This document shows positions 54,786-64,000 of a stretch of 64,000 bases of DNA, in pieces; within the stretch, counting starts at the first letter, position 1, and the number at the start of each line of letters is the position of its first letter. The translations under genes and the position numbers were made by a program. The stretch is from assembly GCA_963575745.1 (NCBI GenBank), contig CAUYUJ010001747.1, forward strand, positions 365,836 to 429,835. The letters are read 5' to 3'. Origin of the DNA: Prorocentrum cordatum. Its lineage: Eukaryota > Sar > Dinophyceae > Prorocentrales > Prorocentraceae. The notes under the pieces are model-generated. The model was not told the DNA's origin and searched no databases. It saw only the letters and a list, made by a program, of their open reading frames with translations.

Positions 54786-55224
54786 AGGGATGGGAGGGAG
54801 GGGTCGGACGTCAGGTATGACGCGAACGCACCTAGCTTGTCCTCTCCCCCTTCCCTCTGTCGCCCCCTTGCCAGTCAAATGTGTGAAGTGGCGCGGTGGG
54901 AGGCACTTGCAGGGGGTGCTCAAGCTGGTGGTGGACTTCGGCATTACCCGTCAGAGCCACTGGCACCGCCACGGAAGGGCGGGATCAAGGAGGAGCCGGT
55001 TTGGAGACGATCTTGAAGGAATTGTGCGGATTTCGAGCGTTTTGTTGGATTTCCAGACTTTCCCTTGAGGAGGGGAGGTCGAGGGGGAGAGAATTGTGGA
55101 GGGACGGGGGAGAGAAGGAGGAAGGGGATATTGGAGGCGAGGAAGGGTGACGAACGTGGAGGAGAAGGAGGAGGCGGAGGAGGAGAATGAACAGGAGGAG
55201 GATGAGGGATGCATTAACGTGGTG

Positions 55225-55297
55225 GGGAAGGGGGAGGAGAAAATGGATGATGATGATAATGATGATGATGATGATGAGGAGGAGGAGGAGGAGGAGG
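55225..55297. repeat. GGA and GAT microsatellites
   Basis: A GGAGAAAATGG lead-in, then (GAT)n, then (GAG)n, ending at the tandem duplication. Confidence 0.9.
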
Positions 55298-55300
55298 TTC

Positions 55301-55428
55301 GAGGTTCGAACAATCCCAAGTAGTGGTCGACACGAAACTATGAGCGATGGACCTGCTCAGTCTGGAGGTTCGAACAAACCCAAATAGTGGTCGCCACGAA
55401 ACTATGAGCGATGGACCTGCTCAGTCTT
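55301..55428. repeat. 64-bp tandem duplication
   Basis: Two adjacent copies beginning GAGGTTCGAACAA and ending GACCTGCTCAGTC, with about 4 differences. GGTTCGAA looks like a tRNA B-box fragment, but no tRNA fold is present. Confidence 0.85.
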
Positions 55429-55849
55429 GCTAAGCTTTTTAAGCCACTTCGCTCCCTCAATGCGGTTAAGATACTCCCGCCTGTAGGGGTCGACTCTGTG
55501 AGAATACGGTTTCGTTAATTCGCGGATGTGTGGATGAGCAAGGTGACCCCATGACATACAAAGCCAAACGTTTCAAGTCTTGGATCACCTAATTTTTTTC
55601 CCCTGTCCATCCACCCCCCAGCGATGTGAAGCATCCCCCCTCGGGGATCGTACAAAACTTTGGAATTGGCACACCGGGCTGGAAAAACGGAAAATCCACC
55701 ACTCAGACGCCGTAGTCTTTGAGTCTCACCCATGACAAATGTTGCATCAGGGATTGAAATCGCCAAGCTCGTGCCGAGAGCAGCGGGCGCGAACGACAGA
55801 GTCCTCCGCCTGAGTTGTTTCGAGGGTCGCCCTGATCAACCGGTGCCTT

Positions 55850-56065
55850 GCGAGACAGGCCATCCTTTCGATCTTTTTTTTGCTTGGGTACCATTCGGCA
55901 CAAGGGCGAATTGGGCGGCCAAACCTGCAAGATCATCGACACAACTGGTGTTTACAACGAGCCACCTTGGGGTGCCAGACGCGTCTGCCTGATCCTCCGT
56001 GAGGTGGCAAGTAACAAACAGTCGCCATGAAGCCATCGGCAGTCTCATTGGGGACTCTGTTTCAG
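55850..56065 (-). CDS. Possible short coding segment
   Basis: Minus-strand frame upstream of a methionine-repeat artefact reads MASWRLFVTCHLTEDQADAS and WLVVNTSCVDDLAGLAAQFA, which look protein-like. No family recognised and no flanking splice sites that I trust. Much of the longer frame comes from the ATC microsatellite. Confidence 0.2.
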
Positions 56066-56321
56066 CCTTTTGCTCCCCCAGAATTTCGTCCAGACGTTTT
56101 TTGTTGCCTTGTGTATTCATGGGCAGATGCTGGCCTGTGCATGGTTGCCCTCTCCTTTGCTTCGCGGCGGTGGCTGTTCTGGACAACCCCGCCGTGCTCC
56201 GACGTGGTGTCCGCGCGCCTTCGATGTCGTCTGCGCAGCCCGCGCGCTTGGTCATGGGCATAGGTCTTGGCCGAACAGAGGCCATTCGCATGCGCATGCG
56301 CGCTGGGGGCGCAAGAACCAT

Positions 56322-56329
56322 CATCCTCC

Positions 56330-56362
<33 letters not shown>

Positions 56363-56447
56363 GCATCAGCATCAGCATCAGCATCAGCATCAGCATCAGC
56401 ATCAGCATAAGCATCAGCATCAGCATCAGCATCAGCATCAGCATCAG

Positions 56448-56485
<38 letters not shown>

Positions 56486-56501
56486 GCATCATCATCATCA
56501 G

Positions 56502-56591
<90 letters not shown>

Positions 56592-56608
56592 TATCATCAT
56601 CATTCATC
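56322..56608. repeat. (ATC)n / (AGCATC)n microsatellite
   Basis: About 285 bp. ATC triplets flank a hexamer phase (AGCATC) in the middle. It gives long His, Ile, Met or Asp runs in different frames. Confidence 0.98.
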
Positions 56609-57734
56609 CTCCCCGACCCTTTCCCTCCGTATCGTACTATTCGTCCTTCTCGACTCTAGACATCCCTGCCTAATCCTCCTCGCCCCCCGTTTCCCTCCTC
56701 TTCATCATCTCCTTTCCTGCGCCTCGTTTCTGCTCTCTCCCCCTTGCCGGCATGTGGGTTTGCTGACGCGTGCTCGGGGCTGGGCGGGGCCGCGAACCCG
56801 AATCGGTGCTCTGGGCGGCCGCAAGCGGGGCCTCTGGGGGAGGGCCAGGCCCGCGCGGACGCGCCTCGGTCGAGAGCGTGCCTCAATCCTGCTCGGGAAG
56901 ACCCTCGGGCCGACCGAAACCTCTGCTGCCGCTCCCCTCCCCCTCGCCCCCCTCTTTTCCCTCCCGTGCCCTCCCTCCCTGCCCTCTCGTGTTCGTTCCC
57001 TCTCTCCCGTGTCTGTCGGCCCCCTCCCCCCCCCTGCCTTCCTTCCCCTTTCCCTCTCTGCCCTCTCTGTCAGCAAATCCACATGCTCCGTGCCGCGGCT
57101 TCCCCCGCCGCGCCCGGCGCGCCCGAGCCCCGCCCTCGGCCCTATCGGCCGCCGCCAGGCGGGGCTCGGGGTGCGACGGGTCGGTCGGGCGGTGGCATGA
57201 CGGTCGCCGATCCTGCGGCTCCGACTGGGCCGTTGCCCTCGATGGGTCGGCCACCAGTGGGCAACCCATGCCGTGTGGATGCCGCTCTTGGCCAGAGCCT
57301 GGAGCCTCTGGCCGTCCCGGATTGTCAGCCACTGCGTGCCGATCCGAACGCACTGTCTTTCCGGATCTCCTCAACCAGCCCCGTGACCTTGCCCCATCCG
57401 AGCTGGCCTGGCTGCAGCCGCCCCCCCTGCTCGTCGGCTCGCGTGCTCCGACGGGCGGGCCTGCGCGTGCCGACGTTTTCCCTTACAAAGACGTTGCCCC
57501 CCAGGCTGACGATGGGGGGCTGGGCCCCGGTGCTGCCTCGATCCAGGGGGCGCATCCTCGACGCAAGCTGCGGCCGCTGACCAGGTACCCTTCGCCCCGG
57601 GAGGTCGGGGCGCGCCCCTCACAGTCTGCTCGCTGGGCGGGGGCGGGGGTGGCGACGCTGAGCTGGCCCCCCAGCAGCCCTCGAAAGTGTCGACAGCGTC
57701 GCACTTCTCAGCCCCTAGGGATGGCGAGGTACCG

Positions 57735-57960
57735 GCGGCCAACCCTAGCGGACCCTTCCAGACAGCTCGCGCACGAGTCTGGGCATAACGACCCACCAGA
57801 CAGCACGCCCCACCAGACAGCTCGCAGCTACCGTGGCCAGGCAGCGCAACCAACGTCAATCACCAGACAGCTCGCAGCTACTACCAGACAGCTCGCAGCT
57901 ACCCTACCAGACAGCTTCCCCACTAGAGAGCCCACCTTGTCAGACAGCGCAACTAAGTCA
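57735..57960. repeat. CCAGACAGCTCGCAGCTA minisatellite
   Basis: The 18-20-bp unit occurs about eight times, some truncated to CCAGACAGC, with unique sequence between copies. Confidence 0.85.
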
Positions 57961-58099
57961 ACCCGCGTAGTAAGGATTAACGACTTCCCAAGGTTACCTT
58001 GGCATACTGCACCTTCGGTCCATCCTCATCCGTTTTCGCTGGCCGCGCACCGCGTGCAAAGTGCGGCATGGTCTTCCATTGCCCTTGCGTCCTTACCGT

Positions 58100-58625
58100 G
58101 CGGTTGTATATGTAAGGGCTTCGCGGCCTCGGGCCATTTCGGCACACCCCTCACGAGGATCGTGGCCCCATAAGGAGCTCCACCGAAGGCGCCAGTAGCA
58201 AAGCGCGCATGGCGGCCTCGGGCCATTTCGGCACACCCCTCACGAGGATCGTGGCCCCATAAGGAGCTCCACCGAGGGCCCCCAGTGGCAGGGTTCGCAC
58301 GGCGGCCCCGGGCCATTTCGGCACACCCCTCACGAGGATCCTGGCCCCACAGGAGCTCCACCGATGGCGCCAGTGGCAGGGTTCGCATGGCGGCCTCGGG
58401 CCAATTCGGCACGCCCCTCACGAGGATCGTGGCCTCATAATGGGAGCTCCACCGAAGGCCCCCAGTGGCAGGGTTCGTACGGCGGCCTCGGGCCATTTCG
58501 GCACACCCCTCACGAGGATCGTGGCCTCATAATGGGAGCTCCACCGAAGGCCCCCAGTGGCAGGGTGCGCATGGCGGCCCCGGGCCATTTCGGGGCACCC
58601 CTCACGAGGATCGTGGCCCCATAGT
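58100..58625. repeat. Minisatellite, 6 units of about 90 bp
   Basis: GGCACACCCCTCACGAGGAT landmarks at 58141, 58230, 58320, 58408, 58500 and 58592 give spacings of 88-92 bp. Units also carry GGAGCTCCACCGA and CCAGTGGCAGGG. The minus-strand frame gives a 30-residue repeat that merges with the exon-like segment next to it. Confidence 0.95.
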
Positions 58626-58815
58626 TGTGCTGCTTCAACAACCGCGCCTGGGTGTTGTATTCCGCCTTTTCGACGTGCACCGACACCTCCTCCCTCATGA
58701 CTCTCAAAGCCCTCTCCTGCTTCTGCTCCTCGGTCAGAGGGACGCCGTCCTTGTCGTCGTCGGCGCCCGCGAAGACGGCCACGAACGTGTGCCACTTGGA
58801 GCCATCTTTCGCTTT
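58626..58815 (-). CDS. Possible exon of an unrecognised gene
   Basis: The minus strand reads AKAKDGSKWHTFVAVFAGAD, then DKDGVPLTEEQKQERAL and VHVEKAEYNTQARLLKQHNY, a charged, helical, protein-like sequence. Just upstream a TTCCAG precedes GCCCGCG, which could be a 3' splice site. At its 3' end the frame runs directly into the 90-bp tandem repeat. I recognise no family. It may be an exon followed by a repeat-filled intron, or a fragment carried by the repeat. Confidence 0.35.
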
Positions 58816-58879
58816 CGCGGGCCTGGAAGCTCAAATCTTTGGTTCGTGGTCCCGCTTTGGACCTCTCTTGGTGCCATCT

Positions 58880-58995
58880 TCAGGATTTATTGGGCCGTCC
58901 CAGGTGCCCCTTGAGCTGTCCTGGTGCCCTCTGAGGCCGTTTTGGGGCTTGCCTGGACGCTTCTGGGGCCGTTTGGGGCGGTCTTGGCTTCGACG
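58880..58995. repeat. CTTGGGGCC-type repeat, short copy
   Basis: Same degenerate unit type as 7.9-9.6 kb (CTGAGGCCGTTTTGGGGC), without an AT box. Confidence 0.6.
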
Positions 58996-59242
58996 GCGTG
59001 AACACCGTGTAATTTACTACAGGGAGGGGTGACAAGTGGGGAGGAGCAAATGGGAGGGCGGGGAGGAAGGGGGGAGCCTTTGGCTCCTGCCCCAGTGTGA
59101 CGGCGCACGGATCTCCTCTAGGAGGGATGGGAGGCCTCGTCCGCGCTGGATTTCCAGGGCCAACGATTGGGAGGGGATCGGCTGAAACGCCCCATCCTCG
59201 CCGGTATGGGGCCTCTCTGTCTGGCATGCCTGCGCCAGGAGT

Positions 59243-59270
59243 CCGCAGCCTGGCTCAAGTCTGGCTCAAC
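59243..59270 (+). other. Degenerate, doubled spliced-leader relic
   Basis: CCGCAGCCTGGCTCAAG (59243-59259) matches the dinoflagellate spliced leader except for one substitution and an internal ATTT deletion. Right after it CTGGCTCAAC (59261-59270) repeats the leader's 3' end. Tandem relics like this arise when a trans-spliced mRNA is reverse-transcribed, inserted, transcribed and trans-spliced again. It lies 76-103 bp before the start codon of the intronless gene. Confidence 0.7.
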
Positions 59271-59345
59271 CGATGAATGGAAGACGTGAGGGCTGCCTTC
59301 TGAGCATCATTGTCGCTGGCAGCCCGCAACATCTATTCCAAGCCA

Positions 59346-60461
59346 ATGGGGAGTACGTTGGTGTGCGCATGTGACGAATCGTGTGACGCAGATGCGCTGT
59401 CTGCAGAGCAAGCAGTACAGACCATGGATCCAGAACGTGAGGTCGAGGCCAGTTTTGACGTCGCCAGGTCCACAGAAGAAAATTGGCGCGTGCCTCATTT
59501 TGTTGGTCCGAACCATGATATTCGGCCGCTTCTTGATTATTCATATCACGCGACTTACAACATAAGACGGGTGGACGTTCAGGATGCCATCATTGATAGA
59601 TTCTGTACAGATCAAAATTGTCAATCGGAATTGCTACCCTGGGTGGTATTCACAGCTGGAGCGATGGGTGCCGGCAAGGGTTACGTGGTCCGCTGGATGG
59701 ACACGAATGGGTATCTCCCTTTAGATAAATTTGTAGTGGTGGACCCAGACCAAATACGGCAAATGCTCCCAGAATGGGGCGACTACGTAAAGCACGAACC
59801 AGAATCAGCGGGTGACAAAACACAGAAGGAGGCGGGACACATAGCTGAGATTTTGGGATACAAAGCGTTGCGCCATCGGTACAGGGTGATATTCGATGGT
59901 AGTTTGAGGGATGCGCAGTGGTACGTCACATTCTTTCAGAGAATACGCGATAATTTTCCCGGCATCCGTATCATGATCCTTCACATCATGTCAGACAAGG
60001 ACGAGGTTATCCGTCGGGCAGAAGAACGCGGTCAAGAGACAGGGCGAGTTGTCCCGAAGGCGACACTATTGGAATCAATGGATGCAGTTCCGAAGTCTGT
60101 GGGTGTTTTGGCACCTTACTGCGACTTCTGTTGTCGCGTGCTGAATATGGCAGGACAAGATCCGCAACTCATGCGGGAACCAGGTGCACCATATCCACCA
60201 GAACATGTCCCCGTCAATTGGGACACGTTCAAAGGCTTGTGGGACAGCCTAGATTTGAATGGAGATGGAGAGATAGACGATGGCGAAATTCAAGTTGCCA
60301 TCTCAAGGGGGGCTCTCTCTGAACATGCCGTCAAAACCATGGACATCGATGGAAATGGAAAAATATCGATAGACGAGTTCAAATCAGCCGTGAGCGTGGC
60401 GAGCACCAATGGCGCGTCCTCCGGCAGGCAGAAGGAGTGGTTCCGCTTCGGCCGCCGCTAG
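59346..60461 (+). CDS. Zeta-toxin-like P-loop kinase with two EF-hands
   Basis: An intact, intronless 371-residue protein. The start is the first ATG in frame (59346); an in-frame stop lies at 59301. Residues 105-112 are a Walker A loop, GAMGAGKG, with Gly where Ser/Thr is usual. VVVDPDQIR (about 130-138) and YRVIFDGSLRD (about 179-189) fit the nucleoside-kinase fold of zeta-toxin/AAA_33-type enzymes, which phosphorylate small molecules such as UDP-amino sugars in bacteria. The substrate here is unknown. Two canonical EF-hand loops follow, DLNGDGEIDDGE (303-314) and DIDGNGKISIDE (333-344), so Ca2+ probably regulates it. Gly2 with Cys7 and Cys9 might allow lipid attachment (inference). This is not a bacterial toxin-antitoxin pair: no antitoxin is nearby. 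Confidence 0.85.
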   Translation: MGSTLVCACDESCDADALSAEQAVQTMDPEREVEASFDVARSTEENWRVPHFVGPNHDIRPLLDYSYHATYNIRRVDVQDAIIDRFCTDQNCQSELLPWVVFTAGAMGAGKGYVVRWMDTNGYLPLDKFVVVDPDQIRQMLPEWGDYVKHEPESAGDKTQKEAGHIAEILGYKALRHRYRVIFDGSLRDAQWYVTFFQRIRDNFPGIRIMILHIMSDKDEVIRRAEERGQETGRVVPKATLLESMDAVPKSVGVLAPYCDFCCRVLNMAGQDPQLMREPGAPYPPEHVPVNWDTFKGLWDSLDLNGDGEIDDGEIQVAISRGALSEHAVKTMDIDGNGKISIDEFKSAVSVASTNGASSGRQKEWFRFGRR

Positions 60462-60564
60462 GCCCACCGTGGGGCTATCTTGCATTATGTCACGTACGCA
60501 GTGTTCGGTGTTTGCAGTTTTGAACACGGGAGCGGATGGCTCGGGGTTACGCCTGTTATTCGGA

Positions 60565-60740
60565 GGAGGGAAAGGATACCCATACCTCTACCTTTCGCCC
60601 GTTTTCCTGTCTGGGTACACTGGGAGACCCTCGTCGACACCGCTGGATTCGCCCCGAAATTCTAGTCAAAAGGCACCCCAGGAGAGGTCCGGGGAGTAGC
60701 GGCATCGGTACTTTTGCTTTTTGGTTTCTCCACAATTGGC
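60565..60740 (+). repeat. Dispersed repeat family R2, copy 2
   Basis: Partner of 50206-50385. It begins about 100 bp after the stop codon of the kinase gene, so it may be in its 3' untranslated region. Confidence 0.8.
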
Positions 60741-62050
60741 TCGGGCTTACTCCTGTTACCAGGACCATTTCGTCTCCCATGGGAACTGCGGTCATGAATT
60801 TTGAAGCCTAGGGCGAGCGTTTCTTTTGGTCCTCTCCTGGGTTACGCTCGTTACCCGGGCCAACCTTCACCCCCCCCCCAGGGTAACGCTGACGATCGTG
60901 CCAGGGGGGGGGGTCTGGACCCCCCTCCACATGCTATGGTGCATACAGGCGGTTGATGCGCCGGTGCTGCGGAAGCACCCTGGCGGGTGCACGCCGCGGC
61001 CGCCGTTACCGTTCCCCTCCTGCCCGAACGCCCCCCCCCCCCGGGGTAACGTTTTTTTACCCCGGAAAGAAAATGAGTGGACATTGAGGATTGCTTCAGC
61101 TTCGTGGTATCATTCTTGGCTCGATTACGCATGTGTGCAGTTTTTCCCGATTTGAGCTCTGCACTGGCGCTCGTGCTTCTTTTGAGCCTGCTTCTTCTCA
61201 GGCTCTGCCGCGCGCATCCGCCACAACGGCTTGCGTCCCATCAAGATACGCTCACTTCCCCTCAGCTGCATTCAGTCCCACTCATCTGCGCACGGCTTCC
61301 CTCAGCCACACGTAGTCGCCCTCATTTTCATTCAGTGTCTCTTCAGCTTTACTCACGTAGTCACCTTCCGCCATACTCAGTGCCCCCCCCCTACGTTCAG
61401 CTCGCTGAATATTGAGTGCTTTCCCCTTGCGTTGATGCCTTGCAGCATGCTGCGCCAGAAGCTGAGTGTAATCGCTGTGAAGCTGTGTATAACCGGGGGG
61501 ACGTCCCGCAGCCCACATACATTCCCATGCTTGAAGTTGCGTCCTCTTTTTAATCCATCCTCTCTTTTGTCTTCTCGCTCACCCCTTCCCCTCCCCCCGC
61601 ATTGCCTCTCCTACTCGCTCCCTTCCTCGCTCCCTCTCTGCCCCCCTACATTATCCTTCTTCTCTCCCCATCGTCGTCTCCACCCACATTTCCATCAGTT
61701 CACCCTTCCCGTCCTTGCGATTCACACTTGCAGTTTCCGCTACCTCTTTTGCTCTTTTTTGTCCATCCCTTCCGAAATGGAAGGTCGATGCAGTCCAAGT
61801 GCGCTAGTCCCAGCGCCCGAGCCCCCATAAGCTTGCACTTAAACCCCTCTCGTTTGTCCATGCAGCTCTCCTTCGCATCCTCCTAATCGTCTTTCTGCCC
61901 TATTCCCCATCCTTCCTTGTTTGTCCCTGTCAGCTCCCTGGACCTCCGAGCCTTGCCCCGGATTCCAGGGTAATCATCTCACCATGCCAATCTGCAGTTT
62001 TCTTCTAGGGAAGGCCTCACGGCCGGTGCCGCCGACCCTGAAGGGGGACG
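60741..62050. other. No gene recognised
   Basis: Contains poly-C/poly-G runs (60870-60915 and 61030-61045) with nearby GGGTAACG copies, then a pyrimidine-rich tract from about 61200 to 61900 with CATTCAG-type repeats. Confidence 0.45.
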
Positions 62051-63005
62051 GCGGCGGCGACGACGACGACGACGCTGACGCTCTGGAGCCCTTCTTGGAG
62101 ATCTCTTGGGAGCCAATTGGTCTCTGCTGGGGGGTCTCTTGGGGCCCAGACTCTTGGGGGACTTCTTGGAAAGCTCCGTGGCCACTCGGAGCCGCCTCCG
62201 AGCGGATCTGATTGCTCTTGGAGACATGTTTGCAAATCCGCAGCGCCCTTCAACAGCAGGTGCCTCTGGGGGGTCGGTCCTGGAGGGAGGGTTGATGGTG
62301 GTGATTTCCTTGTCCACAGGGGGGAGGCGGAGGAAGAGATCCTGAGTTTCCCCTGTCCACAAAGGGGACCACCCCGAGACCGCCCGGGGGGGAGGTCACG
62401 ACCCCTGGGACCCCCCCCCTTCCCAGGACCCCCCCCAGTGCACCCTCCCAGAGATCGACCTTCCCCGGACTCCCCCCGTTGGACCGCTCCCCGGACCCCT
62501 CCCGGGACACCCCCCGCGCCAGGGAAGGGATCAAAGGGAAGGGGTTCCGCTCGAATGAATTACGACGATGTTTGGTCTCCGTCTGGCTGGATCGCTTCAG
62601 GAGGCGGACCCAGGGAAAGGGGGGAACGGCGACGACGACGACGTCTCAACCGGACAAACTGTTCACGCACGCTGGTCGGGTCGGCGGATTTTGCCATTTC
62701 TGCCATGGTTCCTCCTTCCCCCTGGACTTGTAATGTCCAACTGACGGTAGCAAGTTCCGCCGCCGTGCCAGCGCTGCATTCAGTGTCGCAACATGTCCGT
62801 CGCCGCCCAGGAGGCCGTCTCGCTTCGTCCTTCCACCCCTCGTCCAGACTTTGCGACGCCCCCTTGAGCAGTTTTGGCCCACTCTTGGTGTCATTGACCG
62901 CCTTGGGGAGCTTTGCGGGCCCTCCTGGGCTCAATTGGGGCCCTATTGGGCAGTATTCAGACCCTCTTGAGCAACTGGGCCCCCTTTTGGCAGCCTAGAG
63001 GGTAT
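62051..63005. repeat. CTTGGGGCC-type repeat region
   Basis: Units such as CTCTTGGGGCCCAGACTCTTGG resemble the 7.9-9.6 kb array. Purine/pyrimidine-rich unique pieces are interspersed (62370-62650 is C-rich). No AT box of the 8-kb type was found. Confidence 0.55.
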
Positions 63006-63449
63006 ATTTGGCATGTTTTGTGGCCCGTCGGGTGCCTTCTCTGGACCCCGTCGGATTAATTCCTATGCCAGGCCCAACCTGACCACTGTAGTAAGCCCTC
63101 TGATCCACTTCTCGGCGTGGGCGTGAGCAGAATGTGGAACGGTTCAGAAGGCTACGTGTGCACTCGCGCAGAGTAGTTCATACGCCCCGCGCAATTCTGC
63201 GTCCAGAGCGGGCCTCCGTCTTGGGTTCTCCTTGAGCCGTGTTTGGATCCTCTTGAACAGTTTCTTGATTGCTTGGATTTGCAGTGCGATCGGTCCCACC
63301 AGAGCGTTCGAGTAAGCATCCCAATGTACGCAAGAGTCGCCATTCCGCCGACAACATGAGAGGAGATGTGTGCCTTCGGAATTCGAATTCATTGTGTGCC
63401 GCTTCGAACTGAGCTGTCTGCGTGCAATTGTCGCTGATTCGTCCTCCTG

Positions 63450-63820
63450 TCTCTTGCGAGGCTTTTGGGGGGCTTCTATCTGGGCCTTCAAGGATCCTGG
63501 GCCTTATTCTGGGGTCTTTCTGGAGGCTTTTTTGAGGGCATGTTCGGGAGTCTTGTTGGGGGGCATCTTGCGGGGGGAGGCCCCCGGAGTCCCCGCGAGT
63601 TGCCCTTCTCGGGCCTCTGTGAGCCCATCTTGGGGTCATGTTGAAAGCCTTTGTGGTTGTCTTTGGGGACTCTTTACACGCTGATTACCTCGGGGTTGCA
63701 CCTCCCTTGGGTCCTGCCTGAGCACAGAAGTATGCCTCCTGATCAATTCGCGGCGTCTTGGGGCTTTCCTGGGGACTTTCTGGAGTATTTCTACAGAAGG
63801 AGTTGTCGGAGGAATTGTCG
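63450..63820. repeat. CTTGGGGCC-type repeat, further copy
   Basis: GGGGCTTTCCTGGGGACTTTCTG-like units of the same family. The preceding 63006-63449 holds nothing I recognise. Confidence 0.5.
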
Positions 63821-64000
63821 AACATACTTTCGCGGGAGCGGTTCCCCTGGCTGCGGCAGGGGTTGCAGTGAGACTTGCAGTGGGATCTGTATTCGTGCTA
63901 CTGTAGAACATGCAGTAGGAAGTGAACGAAGATCCATTGTCTGAGCTGCAGTCGCAGCTGTGGGATGTGTACTAATGGTTGTAACAGTGATTGATATAGG

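Noticed and set aside
55301-55330. tRNA B-box-like GGTTCGAA
   Set aside because: No A-box upstream; the upstream DNA is GAT/GAG microsatellite and the motif is part of a 64-bp tandem duplication.
56070-57200. His-, Ile- and Met-rich long frames
   Set aside because: Produced by the ATC/AGCATC microsatellite.
58095-58640. CRISPR-like array
   Set aside because: The units are contiguous about 90-bp tandem repeats without unique spacers.
59346-60461. Bacterial toxin-antitoxin system
   Set aside because: The kinase carries EF-hands, is preceded by spliced-leader relics and has no antitoxin partner; it is a eukaryotic gene of that fold.

Overview
This window looks like nuclear DNA of a dinoflagellate (core dinoflagellate, species not determined). 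The evidence is mixed. It is GC-rich and almost gene-free, full of trinucleotide microsatellites and minisatellites, and packed with decayed retroelements of types common in dinoflagellates: LINEs, a Copia-like element and tyrosine-recombinase (YR/DIRS-like) elements. It also holds one intronless gene preceded by what reads as a degenerate, doubled spliced-leader relic, the hallmark of a dinoflagellate gene re-inserted from a trans-spliced mRNA. I see no rRNA, tRNA or CRISPR. No operon logic applies.

Layout. 1-3.0 kb: decayed LINE on the minus strand (endonuclease and reverse transcriptase pieces). 3.0-13.7 kb: simple and complex repeats, including a 1.7 kb array with recurring AT-rich boxes, an inverted repeat, and a foldback made of an 18-bp minisatellite. 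13.8-30.1 kb: the core of the window, two nested YR retroelements. The outer element (plus strand; ORF1, gag-like, RT, RNase H, tyrosine recombinase, cytosine-methyltransferase-like domain) begins with an 88-bp repeat at 13777 and ends with a copy of it at 29811 plus a second split repeat. Inside its ORF1 lies a 9,819-bp element (14216-24034, minus strand; gag, RT, RNase H, YR) with inverted terminal repeats GTAGGAGGAGTCGGC and a 6-bp flanking duplication CTCAGT. Removing the insert plus one CTCAGT (9,825 bp) keeps the host ORF in frame. 30-39 kb: microsatellites, a tandem CGGTAC-type repeat and a dispersed repeat, with no convincing gene. 39.2 kb: a 38-bp-arm palindrome. 39.5-44.3 kb: decayed DNA ending in a Copia-like RT/RNase H remnant. 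46.8-48.2 kb (plus) and 53.1-53.8 kb (minus): LINE RNase H tails. 49-58.6 kb: minisatellites, dispersed repeats and a possible short exon. 59.2-60.5 kb: the only intact gene, a P-loop (zeta-toxin-like) kinase with two C-terminal EF-hands. 60.5-64 kb: repeats.

All retroelement reading frames are broken by frameshifts or stops. Some may be real decay and some may be homopolymer errors in a GC-rich assembly; the sequence alone cannot separate these. Family assignments rest on motifs I could read by eye, not on database searches.
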